Counted from the first letter of the stretch, positions 21,832 to 32,081 are shown. The stretch: DNA of 64,000 bases from Photorhabdus heterorhabditis (GCF_018448905.1 NZ_RCWA01000003.1:154708-218707), one strand, 5' to 3'. Program-made: numbers and translations. Notes: generated by a model from the sequence alone, not told the origin.

Positions 21832-23193
21832 ATGCAAGCTACCGTTTTACAGAAAATTGTTAATGATAAAGCAGAATATCTTATTGGACGTAAGCGGCAA
21901 CAACCACTGGAAAGTTTTATTGATTCCATTGTTGCCAGCAACCGCAGTTTTTATCAAGCACTAAGCAATAAACAGACCGTTTTTATTCTGGAATGCAAAA
22001 AGGCATCTCCTTCAAAAGGACTCATTCGCCAGAATTTCGATCCAATCCAGATAGCAAAAACTTATCAGCCTTATGCCGCCGCAATCTCAGTATTAACTGA
22101 TGAAAAATATTTTCAAGGTCACTATGACTTCCTTCGGTTGGTGAGTGATGCTGTTCATCAGCCAGTATTGTGTAAAGATTTCATTATCGACCCTTATCAG
22201 ATTTATCTCGCTCGTTATTATCAGGCAGATGCAATTTTATTGATGCTTTCTGTCCTTAATGACGAACAATATATTACGCTGTCTGAACTTGCACATAGCC
22301 TAAATATGGGCGTGCTGACTGAAGTTAGTTCAGAGGAAGAACGAAGCAGAGCTGTTACACTAAAAGCCAAAGTGATTGGTATCAATAATCGTGATCTGAG
22401 AGATCTTTCTATTGATTTGAACCGTACCAAACAACTTGCTCCACCATTACCGCAAGGAACCATTGTTATTAGCGAGTCAGGCATTCACCAACATCAGCAA
22501 ATTCGTGAACTCAGTCATTATGTCAATGGTTTTCTAATTGGCAGCGCTTTGATGGCTCAGTCCGATTTAGATCTGGCATTACGCCAATTAATTCTGGGTG
22601 AAAATAAAGTTTGTGGGTTAACCCGTCCACAGGACGCCAAAGCCGCGCTACAAGCCGGTGCTGTATATGGCGGTTTGATATTTGTTGAACACTCCCCGCG
22701 TAAAATTAATATCAAACAGGCCCAACAAATCATCAATGCAGCTGCTCTCAAATATGTAGGAGTGTTCCAAAATCAATCATCTGCATTCGTCAGCCATACC
22801 GCCCATACCCTTTCTCTGACGGCGGTGCAATTGCATGGGGCAGAAGGCAAAATTTACATTCAAGAACTTCGAAAGATATTGCCTGAAAATTGCCAAATAT
22901 GGAAAGCCATTGAGATGTCAAAAGATACATTCCACACCAAAATCGGAAACATTGATTGTTATCTGCTTGATAACGGCAAAGGTGGAACCGGCAAGACTTT
23001 TGACTGGCAATTAATTGACAAACAATCACTCAATAACATCATTCTGGCAGGTGGATTAAATGAGGAAAATTGCCAGCAAGCAGCAAAATATGGCTGTCTC
23101 GGACTTGATTTTAACTCTGGTGTCGAAAGCTCACCTGGCATCAAAAGCAGTCATAAATTGAATAAAGTTTTTCAACGTTTGCGCTGTTACTAA
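21832..23193 (+). CDS. trpC: Bifunctional indole-3-glycerol-phosphate synthase / phosphoribosylanthranilate isomerase
   Basis: A 453-aa fusion of TrpC (about residues 1-255) and TrpF (256-453), as in other enterobacteria. IGPS motifs: FILECKKASPSKGLIR (about 50), PVLCKDFIIDPYQI, GINNRDLRDL and VISESGIHQHQQI. The PRAI half starts at KVCGLTRPQDAKAA with its catalytic Cys, and ends with LDFNSGVESSPGIKS. trpB follows after 42 bp. Confidence 0.97.
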   Translation: MQATVLQKIVNDKAEYLIGRKRQQPLESFIDSIVASNRSFYQALSNKQTVFILECKKASPSKGLIRQNFDPIQIAKTYQPYAAAISVLTDEKYFQGHYDFLRLVSDAVHQPVLCKDFIIDPYQIYLARYYQADAILLMLSVLNDEQYITLSELAHSLNMGVLTEVSSEEERSRAVTLKAKVIGINNRDLRDLSIDLNRTKQLAPPLPQGTIVISESGIHQHQQIRELSHYVNGFLIGSALMAQSDLDLALRQLILGENKVCGLTRPQDAKAALQAGAVYGGLIFVEHSPRKINIKQAQQIINAAALKYVGVFQNQSSAFVSHTAHTLSLTAVQLHGAEGKIYIQELRKILPENCQIWKAIEMSKDTFHTKIGNIDCYLLDNGKGGTGKTFDWQLIDKQSLNNIILAGGLNEENCQQAAKYGCLGLDFNSGVESSPGIKSSHKLNKVFQRLRCY

Positions 23194-23235
23194 GTAGCAG
23201 CAATTTTCCGATTAATTACATGGATAAATAAAATA

Positions 23236-24426
23236 ATGAGTAAACTTAACCCCTATTTTGGTGATTTCGGTGGACAATTTGTCCCACAGATCCTTATTCC
23301 AGCCCTTGATCAATTAGAAGCGGCATTTATTACTGCTCAGAAAGATCCTGAATTCCAACAAGAGTTTCAGAATCTCCTGAAAAATTATGCGGGTAGACCC
23401 ACTGCATTAACTTTATGCCGTAATCTGACCAGAGGCACTAAAGCTCGCCTTTATCTGAAACGTGAAGATTTATTACATGGCGGCGCTCATAAAACCAATC
23501 AAGTACTTGGTCAAGCGTTACTGGCCAAACGTATGGGTAAAGATGAAATTATTGCAGAAACCGGTGCTGGCCAGCATGGCGTAGCAACCGCCCTTGCCTG
23601 CGCACTTTTAAACATGAGATGCCGTATTTATATGGGGGCTAAAGATGTGGAACGCCAATCCCCTAATGTCTTCCGCATGCGTCTGATGGGAGCCACCGTT
23701 ATCCCGGTCTACAGCGGCTCTGCAACTCTGAAAGATGCCTGTAATGAAGCACTGCGCGACTGGTCTGGTAGCTATGACAAGGCTCATTATTTATTAGGTA
23801 CTGCCGCAGGCCCTCATCCCTATCCAACGATGGTTAGGGAGTTCCAACGTATGATTGGTGAAGAAGCCAAATCCCAGTTTTTAGCAAAAGAGGGGCGTTT
23901 GCCCGATGCCGTGTTGGCCTGTATTGGTGGTGGTTCAAATGCCATTGGCATGTTTGCGGAATTTATTCCAGAAACCTCAGTACGGCTGATTGGTGTTGAA
24001 CCCGCCGGACACGGTATTGAAACAGGTAAACATGGTGCCCCGCTGAAACATGGTAAGCAGGGTATCTATTTTGGTATGAAATCACCAATGATGCAGACAA
24101 ATGAAGGCCAGATTGAAGAATCTTATTCTATTTCAGCAGGCTTGGATTTCCCTTCAGTTGGTCCTCAACATGCTTATCTAAATAGTATCGGGCGAGCTGA
24201 CTATGTTTCTATCACTGATGATGAAGCATTAGAGGCATTCAAAACGCTTTCTCGCGAGGAAGGCATTATTCCAGCTCTCGAATCCTCTCATGCACTGGCT
24301 TATGCTTTGAAAATGATCCATCAATCTCCAGATAAAGAGCAATTATTGATTGTTAATCTATCCGGTCGTGGTGATAAAGACATATTTACTGTTCATGATA
24401 TTTTAAAATCAAGGGGGGAAATCTAA
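23236..24426 (+). CDS. trpB: Tryptophan synthase beta subunit
   Basis: TrpB condenses indole and serine using PLP. It is 396 aa, near the E. coli length (397). The PLP lysine is in [20 protein letters not shown] (about residue 87). [12 protein letters not shown], the phosphate-binding [12 protein letters not shown] and the C-terminal [12 protein letters not shown] loop are present. The stop overlaps the trpA start by one base, which fits equal production of the alpha2-beta2 complex. Confidence 0.98.
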   Translation: MSKLNPYFGDFGGQFVPQILIPALDQLEAAFITAQKDPEFQQEFQNLLKNYAGRPTALTLCRNLTRGTKARLYLKREDLLHGGAHKTNQVLGQALLAKRMGKDEIIAETGAGQHGVATALACALLNMRCRIYMGAKDVERQSPNVFRMRLMGATVIPVYSGSATLKDACNEALRDWSGSYDKAHYLLGTAAGPHPYPTMVREFQRMIGEEAKSQFLAKEGRLPDAVLACIGGGSNAIGMFAEFIPETSVRLIGVEPAGHGIETGKHGAPLKHGKQGIYFGMKSPMMQTNEGQIEESYSISAGLDFPSVGPQHAYLNSIGRADYVSITDDEALEAFKTLSREEGIIPALESSHALAYALKMIHQSPDKEQLLIVNLSGRGDKDIFTVHDILKSRGEI

Positions 24427-25232
24427 TGGAACGTTACAAGCAACTATTTAAAAAGCTGGAAAACCTTAAACAAGGTGCTTTTATCCCCTTTGTCACACTG
24501 GGCGATCCAAATCCAGAATTATCGTTGGAAATTATTGATGCATTAATTGCCGGAGGTGCTGATGCGCTTGAGTTGGGTATTCCTTTTTCTGATCCATTAG
24601 CTGATGGCCCAACAATTCAGAATGCCAATCTGCGTGCTTTCTCCTCAAACGTCACCCCCACCCTTTGTTTTGAACTACTCGCAAAAATCCGAGCAAAACA
24701 TCCTGATATGCCAATTGGTTTATTAATGTACGCGAATCTGGTTTTTCACAATGGGATAGACGAATTTTATCGCCGCTGCAAAGATGCCGATATTGACTCG
24801 GTATTAGTTGCAGATGTTCCTATATCAGAATCACGGCCATTCCGTACCGCAGCAATGAAACATGGAATTGCCCCTATTTTTATCTGCCCACCCAATGCTG
24901 AAGATGAGTTATTATGTGAAATCGCTTCTCATGGTCGGGGATATACCTATCTATTATCCAGACCTGGAGTTACCGGTACAGAAAGACGCGCTGAACAGCC
25001 TTTAGATCATCTAGTCAATAAGCTACGAGAATATCATGCAGCACCACCATTACAGGGATTTGGTATTTCAGAACCCACGCAGGTAAAAGAAACGTTAGCC
25101 AGCGGAGCGGCAGGAGCAATTTCCGGATCTGCAATAGTTAAAATTATTGAAGACAACCTTTCTCAGCCAGAAATAATGCTGAAAAAATTGACTGAATTTG
25201 TATCAAAAATGAAATCTGCCACCCAAATTTAG
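24426..25232 (+). CDS. trpA: Tryptophan synthase alpha subunit
   Basis: TrpA cleaves indole-3-glycerol phosphate to give indole, which is channelled to TrpB. It is 268 aa, as in E. coli. The catalytic Glu and Asp lie in [19 protein letters not shown] (about residues 46-64). The loop [15 protein letters not shown] and the phosphate-binding GFGISEP and [10 protein letters not shown] are present. Last gene of the operon. Confidence 0.98.
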   Translation: MERYKQLFKKLENLKQGAFIPFVTLGDPNPELSLEIIDALIAGGADALELGIPFSDPLADGPTIQNANLRAFSSNVTPTLCFELLAKIRAKHPDMPIGLLMYANLVFHNGIDEFYRRCKDADIDSVLVADVPISESRPFRTAAMKHGIAPIFICPPNAEDELLCEIASHGRGYTYLLSRPGVTGTERRAEQPLDHLVNKLREYHAAPPLQGFGISEPTQVKETLASGAAGAISGSAIVKIIEDNLSQPEIMLKKLTEFVSKMKSATQI

Positions 25233-25241
25233 CGCAAAAAA

Positions 25242-25262
25242 TGGGGCAAAATTTGCCCCATA
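25242..25262. terminator. Terminator between trpA and ompW
   Basis: A 19-bp perfect palindrome TGGGGCAAAATTTGCCCCA. On the minus strand it is followed by a T run, so it is strongest as the ompW terminator; it may also end trp mRNA. Confidence 0.7.
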
Positions 25263-25291
25263 ATTTCCATATCAAACAAACTCTGTTCTCA

Positions 25292-25933
25292 TCAGAAATG
25301 ATAACCCACACCAAACATAAATACCCACGGATCAAGCCGGGTGTCAATTTTATATTGCTGGTCACCTGCTTTGAATTTTACATCCGTTTCAACATTTACC
25401 CACCACACAGAAGCATTCAGCATCCAGTTCTGATCTAACTCATAATCCAGACCAACGTGTCCCGCAACACCCCAAGAATCTTTTAAATCTAGACTATGTA
25501 AGTTAATATCTTTAACAGCTGAATTACCATTGAATTTTTCATTAAAGAAAGTGGTATAGTTCAAACCAATACCAACATAGGGGCGAAATTGACTTTCTTT
25601 AGAACCGAAATAGTATTGTGCCATTAATGTCGGCGGCAGATGTTTTACCTTAGCAATATCACCAACACCCGGTAAACTTACCTGATGTTGGAACGGTGTC
25701 GCTGCCAGTAATTCAACACCTATATTATCGGTAATCATATAACTGAAGGTTAAACCCATCTGAGTATTATTATCCGCACTAAAAGAACCCACCCCTAATA
25801 CATTATCTGAGCCAGTATTAGGTCTTAACGTCGCAGTACCCGTGCGGAAAATAAAATCGCCTGCTTCATGAGCAAGAACAAACGATGGTGCTAAAGTTGC
25901 CGCTGCCAATACAAATGCAGAAAGTTTTTTCAT
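25292..25933 (-). CDS. ompW: Outer membrane protein W
   Basis: A 213-aa, eight-stranded outer-membrane barrel of the OmpW family (colicin S4 receptor; hydrophobic channel). The signal peptide is about residues 1-21 (MKKLSAFVLAAATLAPSFVLA), followed by HEAGDFIFRTGTATLRPN, typical of mature OmpW. It ends DPWVFMFGVGYHF with the terminal Phe that BAM recognises. A consensus FNR site lies about 150 bp upstream, in line with FNR control of ompW in E. coli. It converges with trpA. Confidence 0.95.
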   Translation of the reverse strand: MKKLSAFVLAAATLAPSFVLAHEAGDFIFRTGTATLRPNTGSDNVLGVGSFSADNNTQMGLTFSYMITDNIGVELLAATPFQHQVSLPGVGDIAKVKHLPPTLMAQYYFGSKESQFRPYVGIGLNYTTFFNEKFNGNSAVKDINLHSLDLKDSWGVAGHVGLDYELDQNWMLNASVWWVNVETDVKFKAGDQQYKIDTRLDPWVFMFGVGYHF

Positions 25934-26079
25934 TATTCATCCCATTCCTGTTATTTAAAGTAGACCGAAATATACCGATATATTTCAAATTATGATCCAA
26001 GACAGATCACATCTTTTAAATAATTTAAGTAAGATCGCATACTTGCAATATTATTATTTCAAAAATAAATTATTTTAAA

Positions 26080-26093
26080 TTGATACAAATCAA
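26080..26093. promoter_or_regulatory. FNR box upstream of ompW
   Basis: TTGATACAAATCAA is a perfect match to the FNR consensus TTGATnnnnATCAA. It lies in the 430-bp ompW/yciC intergenic region, where nothing else is recognised. Confidence 0.75.
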
Positions 26094-26364
26094 TGTTTAT
26101 TATTAATTAGAGTTTTTTCATACTTATATACCAATGCCAATATTTTACATTTCATCTAATTATATTTCCATTATGTTTTAACAAGGTTAAATTTATGTTT
26201 ATTTTTATGTTGAAAATATCATATGAAGAACTCTTTTCTCTCATCAACCATTACAATCAGCTATTAATTTATCCATGTAATCTCCTTTCAACTATCCACA
26301 TTTGTCCATACAGAGTACAATTGACCATTATGTATCATTGTTTAACCTGATGGGAGCTGTCTTC

Positions 26365-27129
26365 ATGCCAATCACGGCGAATACCCTGTACCGTGACAGT
26401 TTTAACTTTTTCAAGAATCAACTGTTAAGTATTCTGACTCTGGCCATCCTTGCGGCCTTGGTTACTACCCTATTAGGGCATCTGTTTATCCCTGATAGCG
26501 AACAGATGAAGCTGCTAACAGAAGCAGAATTCACTTTTGCAACATCGGGCAAGGCAGGTATTCAGGATTTAGTGTCTCAGATGACACCAGAACAACAGTC
26601 AATGATTATGCGTGCGGGAATAGGAACTATTTTCTCAAGTATGATTGGTAATGTACTGCTCGCGGGTGGTGTGCTGACATTGGTCGCTGCAATTTCAGCC
26701 GGAAACCGTATCTCTTCATTACAAGCAATCGGTTTATCAGCAAGCCAATTACCGAAGTTGTTTCTGCTACTGCTGATATGTACCCTGCTAATTCAACTTG
26801 GTTTGATGGCAATGCTGGTGCCAGGAATTATTTTATCTATCGCACTGGCCTTGGCACCCGTTATTGTGACCGTTGAGCGTAGTGGTATTTTTGCTTCAAT
26901 GAAAACAAGCTGGAAACTGGCATTTGCCAATATTCGTTTACTGATTCCAGCAATTCTATTATGGCTGACTGCAAAACTCTTGATAGCATTCATTATTGAT
27001 CGTCTGACATTCATTCATAATGAGATGGCAGAAATCACTCTTGGCGTATTGAATAACTTGATCTCCGCTATTCTGCTGATCTACTTATTCCGCTTATATA
27101 TGCTAGTTACTTCTTCACAGCAAAAATAA
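26365..27129 (+). CDS. yciC: UPF0259 inner-membrane protein YciC
   Basis: A 254-aa membrane protein (247 in E. coli) of unknown function. The start at 26365 (MPITANTLYRDSFNFFKNQ) is chosen by family alignment; the frame is open to 26302. About six hydrophobic segments are visible, e.g. ILTLAILAALVTTLLG, NVLLAGGVLTLVAAIS, LFLLLLICTLLIQLGL and a C-terminal LISAILLIYLFRLYMLV. It lies between ompW and yciB as in E. coli, although an Ail-like gene, a TA relic and a SulP gene have come in between. Confidence 0.92.
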   Translation: MPITANTLYRDSFNFFKNQLLSILTLAILAALVTTLLGHLFIPDSEQMKLLTEAEFTFATSGKAGIQDLVSQMTPEQQSMIMRAGIGTIFSSMIGNVLLAGGVLTLVAAISAGNRISSLQAIGLSASQLPKLFLLLLICTLLIQLGLMAMLVPGIILSIALALAPVIVTVERSGIFASMKTSWKLAFANIRLLIPAILLWLTAKLLIAFIIDRLTFIHNEMAEITLGVLNNLISAILLIYLFRLYMLVTSSQQK

Positions 27130-27134
27130 ATATA

Positions 27135-27165
27135 AATTCCCTGTCACAAGACAGGGAATTTTTTC
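27135..27165 (+). terminator. yciC terminator
   Basis: An 11-bp stem AATTCCCTGTC / GACAGGGAATT with a 4-nt loop and a following T run, just after yciC. Confidence 0.85.
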
Positions 27166-27207
27166 AAAATAGTGCTAACTAGGTTAAATATAAATTAGCA
27201 AATTTGA

Positions 27208-27744
27208 TTAGAACCGATAACCAACACCAACTACCCAAGTGCCTACTTTCAAATCACCCAGATCTGCAAAGCCACCCAGTTTTGAATATTCATAGGACGT
27301 ATCAATCGTCCAATTTGGCATAGGGTTAAATTGCAATCCCAGTCCATAGCTAATAGATGTCTTACTCTTTTCAGCGCTCACACCCAATAAAGACACTTTA
27401 GCCTTTCCATGTGCAGCACCAACCATACCATACACACTAACATATTCATTAAAACGATATGCAGGCCCAGCCATCAGGGAATAATAGTCTACATCAAATT
27501 TAACAGGATTTTCTTCTAAGCTCTTATGTGTATATGTAAATGAGCTAATAACACCAAAATTATTATCCAACTCGTAGCGGTACTTCAAGTTGAAACCCTT
27601 TGGATTGTCATCAAGCTTATCACTATTGAATTTAACATGACTCTGAGCATAGCCACCAGAAATAGTACTCTCACCCGCATTTGCTGCAAACGCGAATACA
27701 GATAAACTAACTGCTACCACTGAGGCTACCAATGTTTTTTTCAT
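27208..27744 (-). CDS. Ail/OmpX-like outer membrane protein
   Basis: A 178-aa Ail/Lom/OmpX family barrel. The signal peptide is residues 1-23 (MKKTLVASVVAVSLSVFAFAANA). The mature part starts GESTISGGYAQSHVKF and ends VGTWVVGVGYRF with a terminal Phe. Strands such as KGFNLKYRYELDN, DYYSLMAGPAYRFN and SISYGLGLQFNP match the family. Ail and PagC proteins mediate serum resistance and adhesion; OmpX is more general. Which role applies here cannot be told. It has no operon partner. Confidence 0.88.
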   Translation of the reverse strand: MKKTLVASVVAVSLSVFAFAANAGESTISGGYAQSHVKFNSDKLDDNPKGFNLKYRYELDNNFGVISSFTYTHKSLEENPVKFDVDYYSLMAGPAYRFNEYVSVYGMVGAAHGKAKVSLLGVSAEKSKTSISYGLGLQFNPMPNWTIDTSYEYSKLGGFADLGDLKVGTWVVGVGYRF

Positions 27745-28054
27745 TGAAAATCCCTAATATTGTATAAATTATAAAAACAACTAATTGCGAGCCGGTATTG
27801 TTTATCAACCATTAATAGAAAACAACTAAATCCTGTTTATTGTTAATTTATCGTTTAATAAAGAGAAATACTATAATTGTGGTCATTTCAGCAGAAAACC
27901 GTATTTACTTATCATAGATAATTGATTTATTAGTAAGCCAACTCGCGAAATGGTCCCCACTACTACTTATATACCTTATAGTAGATATTCGCCAATATTC
28001 GCTTGCTGGTTTATACAATTCGATTATAACTGACCAAAAAATTATTATAGGTAC
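27745..28054. other. Non-coding stretch upstream of the Ail-like gene
   Basis: About 310 bp, AT-rich, with no supported ORF. It includes the promoter region of the Ail-like gene and runs into an ERIC fragment. Confidence 0.45.
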
Positions 28055-28114
28055 TTATACTTGGGGATGCGTTCTCTTGCCGCCGCACTGCAACTTGAAA
28101 TCTATTGGGTATAT
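28055..28114. repeat. ERIC repeat, one half only
   Basis: CTTGGGGATGCGTTCTCTTGCCG through CAACTTGAAATCTATTGGGTATA matches the right half of ERIC. The left half is missing. Confidence 0.75.
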
Positions 28115-28231
28115 GCTAACTGCCTTTTCATAGCAAAAATAAACATAAAATCACTACCCAAACAAACCCCATAGTTATAAAAACTATGAGGCTGACAGGC
28201 CATAGGCTCACATTGTATTAGATGTGCTACT

Positions 28232-28633
28232 TCAAGCCGCTATATTCTTAGCTCCACAAGATGACATAACCCTTTCAACGGTTTCTTGCTCAATTTTTAT
28301 TTCAAAATCAGTAAACAACGCCTTTGGTTTTACATTTCTGCCGTTTTTTTCCAAAGCCACAAAACCGTGTCGATTCAGCGTCTTTAATGTAGCTGACAAG
28401 TTGCTTGGCTGCCTTCCAGACAGCTTGGCCAGCTCTGCGATTGTCTCCGGTTTCTGTTCATTGATTAGACGTAAAAGAACAATATTATCACTACTAAGTA
28501 CTTGAGCCAGAGCAATCATAGAGGTAAACCAAATCTTAGGTTCACCCGGCTGAATAACATATTCACCTTTAACTATAGCCAGTGTGCGCCTGCGTATAAG
28601 CTCTTCATTCATTACGCCAATGAGTGCTTTCAT
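28232..28633 (-). CDS. Winged-HTH antitoxin/regulator of a TumE-type toxin-antitoxin pair
   Basis: The start at 28633 (MKALIGVMNEELIRRRTL) is chosen because of its GAGGG site and its spacing of 4 bp after the toxin stop; the frame is open to 28696. The 133-aa product has a winged HTH at about residues 60-115 (LLRLINEQKPETIAELAKLSG, SNLSATLKTLNRHGFVAL). This matches the HVO_A0114-like regulators that follow TumE/DUF6516 toxins. The antitoxin is intact while the toxin upstream is broken. Assignment is from domain pattern and context. Confidence 0.68.
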   Translation of the reverse strand: MKALIGVMNEELIRRRTLAIVKGEYVIQPGEPKIWFTSMIALAQVLSSDNIVLLRLINEQKPETIAELAKLSGRQPSNLSATLKTLNRHGFVALEKNGRNVKPKALFTDFEIKIEQETVERVMSSCGAKNIAA

Positions 28634-28637
28634 CGTA

Positions 28638-29000
28638 TTACCCTCTTTTTTCGCGTTCAGCGATAATTTCATCAATTTTAGTAAAAAAATCCTCAATTAA
28701 CTGATATGCAGAAGTAAATTCATACGGAACACCCTTATCTATAGAGTTCTATGAACATGGTCATACACTAATCGCCCCCGGTACTGATCTTTTCTTGATG
28801 GCGTAATTGCGTGCGCATTATCCATACCAAATACTCTTGTATTGTATTTGTCATGCAACGTTAAGTTATAACGGATACCATGCGGAATGAAATTCGTTGG
28901 CTGGACTGCCCACACCTCAATTTTCCACCAATAACCAATCCCTATTGACTCGCTGACCATGCAACTCAAGTAAGACGTTCAAACCTGAATCAAATTGCAT
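28638..29000 (-). pseudogene. TumE/DUF6516-like toxin with two frameshifts
   Basis: The gene starts at ATG 29000 after a strong GGGAGG site. Frame 1 gives MQFDSGLNVLLELHGQRVNRD and then breaks near 28937 by one extra T. Frame 2 gives GYWWKIEVWAVQPTNFIPHG, RYNLTLHDKYNTRVFGMDNAHA and RGRLVYDHVHRTL, and stops near 28739. Frame 3 gives DKGVPYEFTSAYQLIEDFF and ends at 28638, 4 bp before the antitoxin start. Joined, this is a full-length (about 118 aa) protein resembling DUF6516/TumE toxins. Two separate indels make it non-functional. Confidence 0.72.
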
Positions 29001-29083
29001 TACTAAAAACCTCCCTGTTTATTATGACCTAATCATATGTTTTTATCCAATGAACTTCAAGTTCAGTGAACAATTATGAACCA

Positions 29084-30796
29084 TTATCTTTTGATGTAAT
29101 TAGAGTACCACTCAGGCTTACTTTGAATCATTCGTACCGCAAAATAGAGATCGGGCACCACAATCAGATCGTCGTCACTACTTTTCAGTTTGTTCTGCTT
29201 TATCCAACGAGTAAGTTCTGTCCGACGACCAGCGAGCACCAGTGTGATACCTTTCACTTTCAATTCAGTAATCAATTCATCAATAGCCGCAAATACACTG
29301 ACATCATCATGGGTGAAACTAACAGCAGCATCGACAACTAACCAACCTGGACGTTTTTGCACTCTGTCAACATGCTGTAACAGCCGCTTTTTAAAATAAC
29401 TGACATTGAAATAAGTCAATGGTGAGTTAAACCGGTACAACATCACACCGTCTATCGGTTTAATCTCATTACCCTGATTAATTGAATGGATCATCCCTTG
29501 TTCATTAACACCCAGGAGTTGATCTGTCGGGCGGAATATAATTCGCAAAAACTGCAATAAACCCAGCAGAACAGCAAAACCTACCCCATTAATCAAACCA
29601 ACCACCACCACTGCAATCAGTGTAAATAATGACAGAGTAAATGCCTGACGATTTCGTTTCCTCAATGACAGAATCGCCCGCAGACTCAACAGTGACGATG
29701 CTGAATAAATAAGCACCACACCAAGAGATGACAACGGAATATAATTCAGGAAATCTGTCATAAACAACAAAACTAACAAAATAATAGAGGCGGCAATGAC
29801 AGAAACCAGTTGAGTTTTCCCGCCTATAGCATCATTAACTGCGGTACGGCTGCTAGCAGCACTGACCGCAAACCCCTGCGATAAAGCAGAAGCAATGTTC
29901 GCAATGCCCAACGCCCTAAGCTCAGAATCCGCATCGATCTGATAGCCATTTTTACTGGCAAAGCTACGAGCAGTCATCATAAAACTAACAAAACTGATAA
30001 CAGCGAGGTTCAGAGATGGAATAACCAGCTCACGCATAATTCCAGGCTGAAAATCTGGCACGGGTACAATGGGTAATCCCTTACCACTAACACTACCAAC
30101 AATCTGGATACCATATTTTTCAAGCCCAAATTGCCAACTTATATAAGTCGTTAATACCATAGCCAATAGAGGCCCAGGCCAGGCAGGACGTAAGAAACGC
30201 ACAGTTAATAAAATCAACACCGTTACAACAGACATTGCTAACGTTGGTAAATGCGTACTCATTAGTTTGGCTGGCAATGCTATCACCCGTTCAATCAACC
30301 CAACGGGTACGCCGGCAAAGCCAAAGACTTTAGCCAACTGATCCACAATGATTGTCAATGCAACACCGTTCATTAACCCTTTAAGGATCGGTCTTGAAAG
30401 AAAATCAGTAAATGCACCTAATCGAAAATGACTCGCGAGAACACACCATATCCCTGTCATTAAAGTCATCACGATCGTAAGCTGCCAACGTACATCTTCA
30501 TTACCCAAAGCCAAAGGCGCAACTGCTGCTGCAATGACAGCGCACGTTGCTGCATCCGGCCCGACAATCAACTGTTTTGAAGTCCCAAATAATGCATACA
30601 CGAACATAGGTAAAATACAGGCATAAAGACCTATAATTGCACTTATCTCCATTAATTCAGCATAAGCAATAGCAACAGGTAGAGCGACAGCAGCCACAGA
30701 AAACCCGGCTCTTAGATCATGACTAAACCACTCCTTACGATAATGAGAGAAATTGCCTAACCCTGGCATCCAACGCTGTAGTTTTTTCCACTGCAT
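29084..30796 (-). CDS. SulP-family anion transporter with STAS domain
   Basis: A 570-aa SulP (SLC26-like) inner-membrane transporter. The membrane domain (about residues 25-420) contains DLRAGFSVAAVALPVAIAYAELM, the signature region VGPDAATCAVIAAAVAP and the FAVSAASSRTAVND segment. The C-terminal STAS domain (about 440-560) includes DGVMLYRFNSPLTYFNVSYF and WLVVDAAVSFTHDDVS. The substrate (sulfate, bicarbonate or dicarboxylate) cannot be read from sequence. Single gene, divergent from yciB. Confidence 0.9.
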   Translation of the reverse strand: MQWKKLQRWMPGLGNFSHYRKEWFSHDLRAGFSVAAVALPVAIAYAELMEISAIIGLYACILPMFVYALFGTSKQLIVGPDAATCAVIAAAVAPLALGNEDVRWQLTIVMTLMTGIWCVLASHFRLGAFTDFLSRPILKGLMNGVALTIIVDQLAKVFGFAGVPVGLIERVIALPAKLMSTHLPTLAMSVVTVLILLTVRFLRPAWPGPLLAMVLTTYISWQFGLEKYGIQIVGSVSGKGLPIVPVPDFQPGIMRELVIPSLNLAVISFVSFMMTARSFASKNGYQIDADSELRALGIANIASALSQGFAVSAASSRTAVNDAIGGKTQLVSVIAASIILLVLLFMTDFLNYIPLSSLGVVLIYSASSLLSLRAILSLRKRNRQAFTLSLFTLIAVVVVGLINGVGFAVLLGLLQFLRIIFRPTDQLLGVNEQGMIHSINQGNEIKPIDGVMLYRFNSPLTYFNVSYFKKRLLQHVDRVQKRPGWLVVDAAVSFTHDDVSVFAAIDELITELKVKGITLVLAGRRTELTRWIKQNKLKSSDDDLIVVPDLYFAVRMIQSKPEWYSNYIKR

Positions 30797-31021
30797 CTGG
30801 TTTATGCCCTCTTATTTTTCAATGGGTCTTGGTTATAATGCTGTGTTATATGTTTACTGACAACAGGAAGTTAATTACGCCGCCCTTTATGGTAAAATTG
30901 TGCGAAACGGATCGATAAATTTCTTTTTTTATTGATAATTAAAGTCATACTGTTGCCGCTTGGTACACTTAATCACCAACATCAGGCACAGTCAGATATC
31001 GGAATTACGATAGGTTCAAAC

Positions 31022-31558
31022 ATGAAACAACTTTTAGACTTTTTACCTTTAGTCGTGTTTTTTGTTGTATACAAAATGTATGACATTTTCTACGCTTCCG
31101 GGGCCTTAATTGCAGCGACTGGTTTAGCTGTAGCCATTACTTATCTCATCTACCGAAAAGTAGAAAAATCCTCCCTGATTACTTTTGTTATGGTTGCGGT
31201 TTTCGGCACCTTAACTTTGGCTTTCCACAGTGATCTATTTATTAAATGGAAAGTCACAGCAATTTATGGTTTGTTCGCATTAGCTTTGCTAGGCAGCCAA
31301 TGGTTCATGAAAAAACCACTTATTCAGAAAATGCTAGGAAAGGAGTTGATTTTACCGGATTTTGTCTGGAATAAACTAAATATGGCGTGGGCGCTATTCT
31401 TCATTGCTTGTGCACTGGCTAATATTTATGTCGCATTCTGGTTACCACAAGATGTCTGGGTCAACTTTAAAGTATTTGGTCTAACTGCCCTGACTCTGGT
31501 TTTCACCGTGCTCAGTGTAGTATATATTTATCGCCATCTGCCACGCGAACAGAAGTAA
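31022..31558 (+). CDS. yciB: Inner-membrane septation/cell-envelope protein YciB
   Basis: A 178-aa multi-pass membrane protein (179 in E. coli). It is involved in cell-envelope integrity and interacts with elongation and division proteins. The start at 31022 ([21 protein letters not shown]) is fixed by family alignment. Conserved segments: [36 protein letters not shown] and [21 protein letters not shown]. yciA follows after 77 bp on the same strand, as in E. coli. Confidence 0.94.
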   Translation: MKQLLDFLPLVVFFVVYKMYDIFYASGALIAATGLAVAITYLIYRKVEKSSLITFVMVAVFGTLTLAFHSDLFIKWKVTAIYGLFALALLGSQWFMKKPLIQKMLGKELILPDFVWNKLNMAWALFFIACALANIYVAFWLPQDVWVNFKVFGLTALTLVFTVLSVVYIYRHLPREQK

Positions 31559-31635
31559 CCATATTCAAATGAATACCTGTCTTCTGTAATCTGTAGGCAG
31601 GTATTGTCTTTTCATCAAATAAAGTAAAGTTTTCA

Positions 31636-32067
31636 ATGACACAACAACAATTACCCAACGGAGAGTTAGTACTCCGCACACTGGCTATGCCTGCCGATAC
31701 CAACGCAAATGGAGACATTTTTGGCGGATGGTTAATGTCACAAATGGATATTGGGGGCGCAATTCTAGCAAAAGAAATTGCAGAAGGCCGCGTTGTCACT
31801 GTCAGAGTAAATGGTATTACTTTCCTAAAACCTGTCGCTGTTGGTGATGTAGTATGCTGTTATGCACATTGTCTCAAAACTGGTAACAGCTCGATTACCA
31901 TTAATATCGAAGTCTGGGTGAAGAAAGTAGCATCTGAGCCTGTAGGTCAACGCTATCGTGCAACCGAAGCTGTATTCACTTATGTTGCTGTTAATGAGGA
32001 TAATACTCCACGCCATTTACCAGAAGGTAAAACCCAATTCCAACTAGCCAGCAGCACTTGCGAATAA
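31636..32067 (+). CDS. yciA: Acyl-CoA thioesterase YciA
   Basis: A 143-aa hotdog-fold acyl-CoA thioester hydrolase. The motif TLAMPADTNANGDIFGGWLMSQMDIGGA (about residues 16-43) holds the catalytic Asn/Asp region; GRVVTVRVNGITFLKPVAVGDVV and GQRYRATEAVFTYVAV are also typical. It lies downstream of yciB and is convergent with tonB, as in E. coli. Confidence 0.95.
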   Translation: MTQQQLPNGELVLRTLAMPADTNANGDIFGGWLMSQMDIGGAILAKEIAEGRVVTVRVNGITFLKPVAVGDVVCCYAHCLKTGNSSITINIEVWVKKVASEPVGQRYRATEAVFTYVAVNEDNTPRHLPEGKTQFQLASSTCE

Positions 32068-32081
32068 ACCTGGTACGGATG

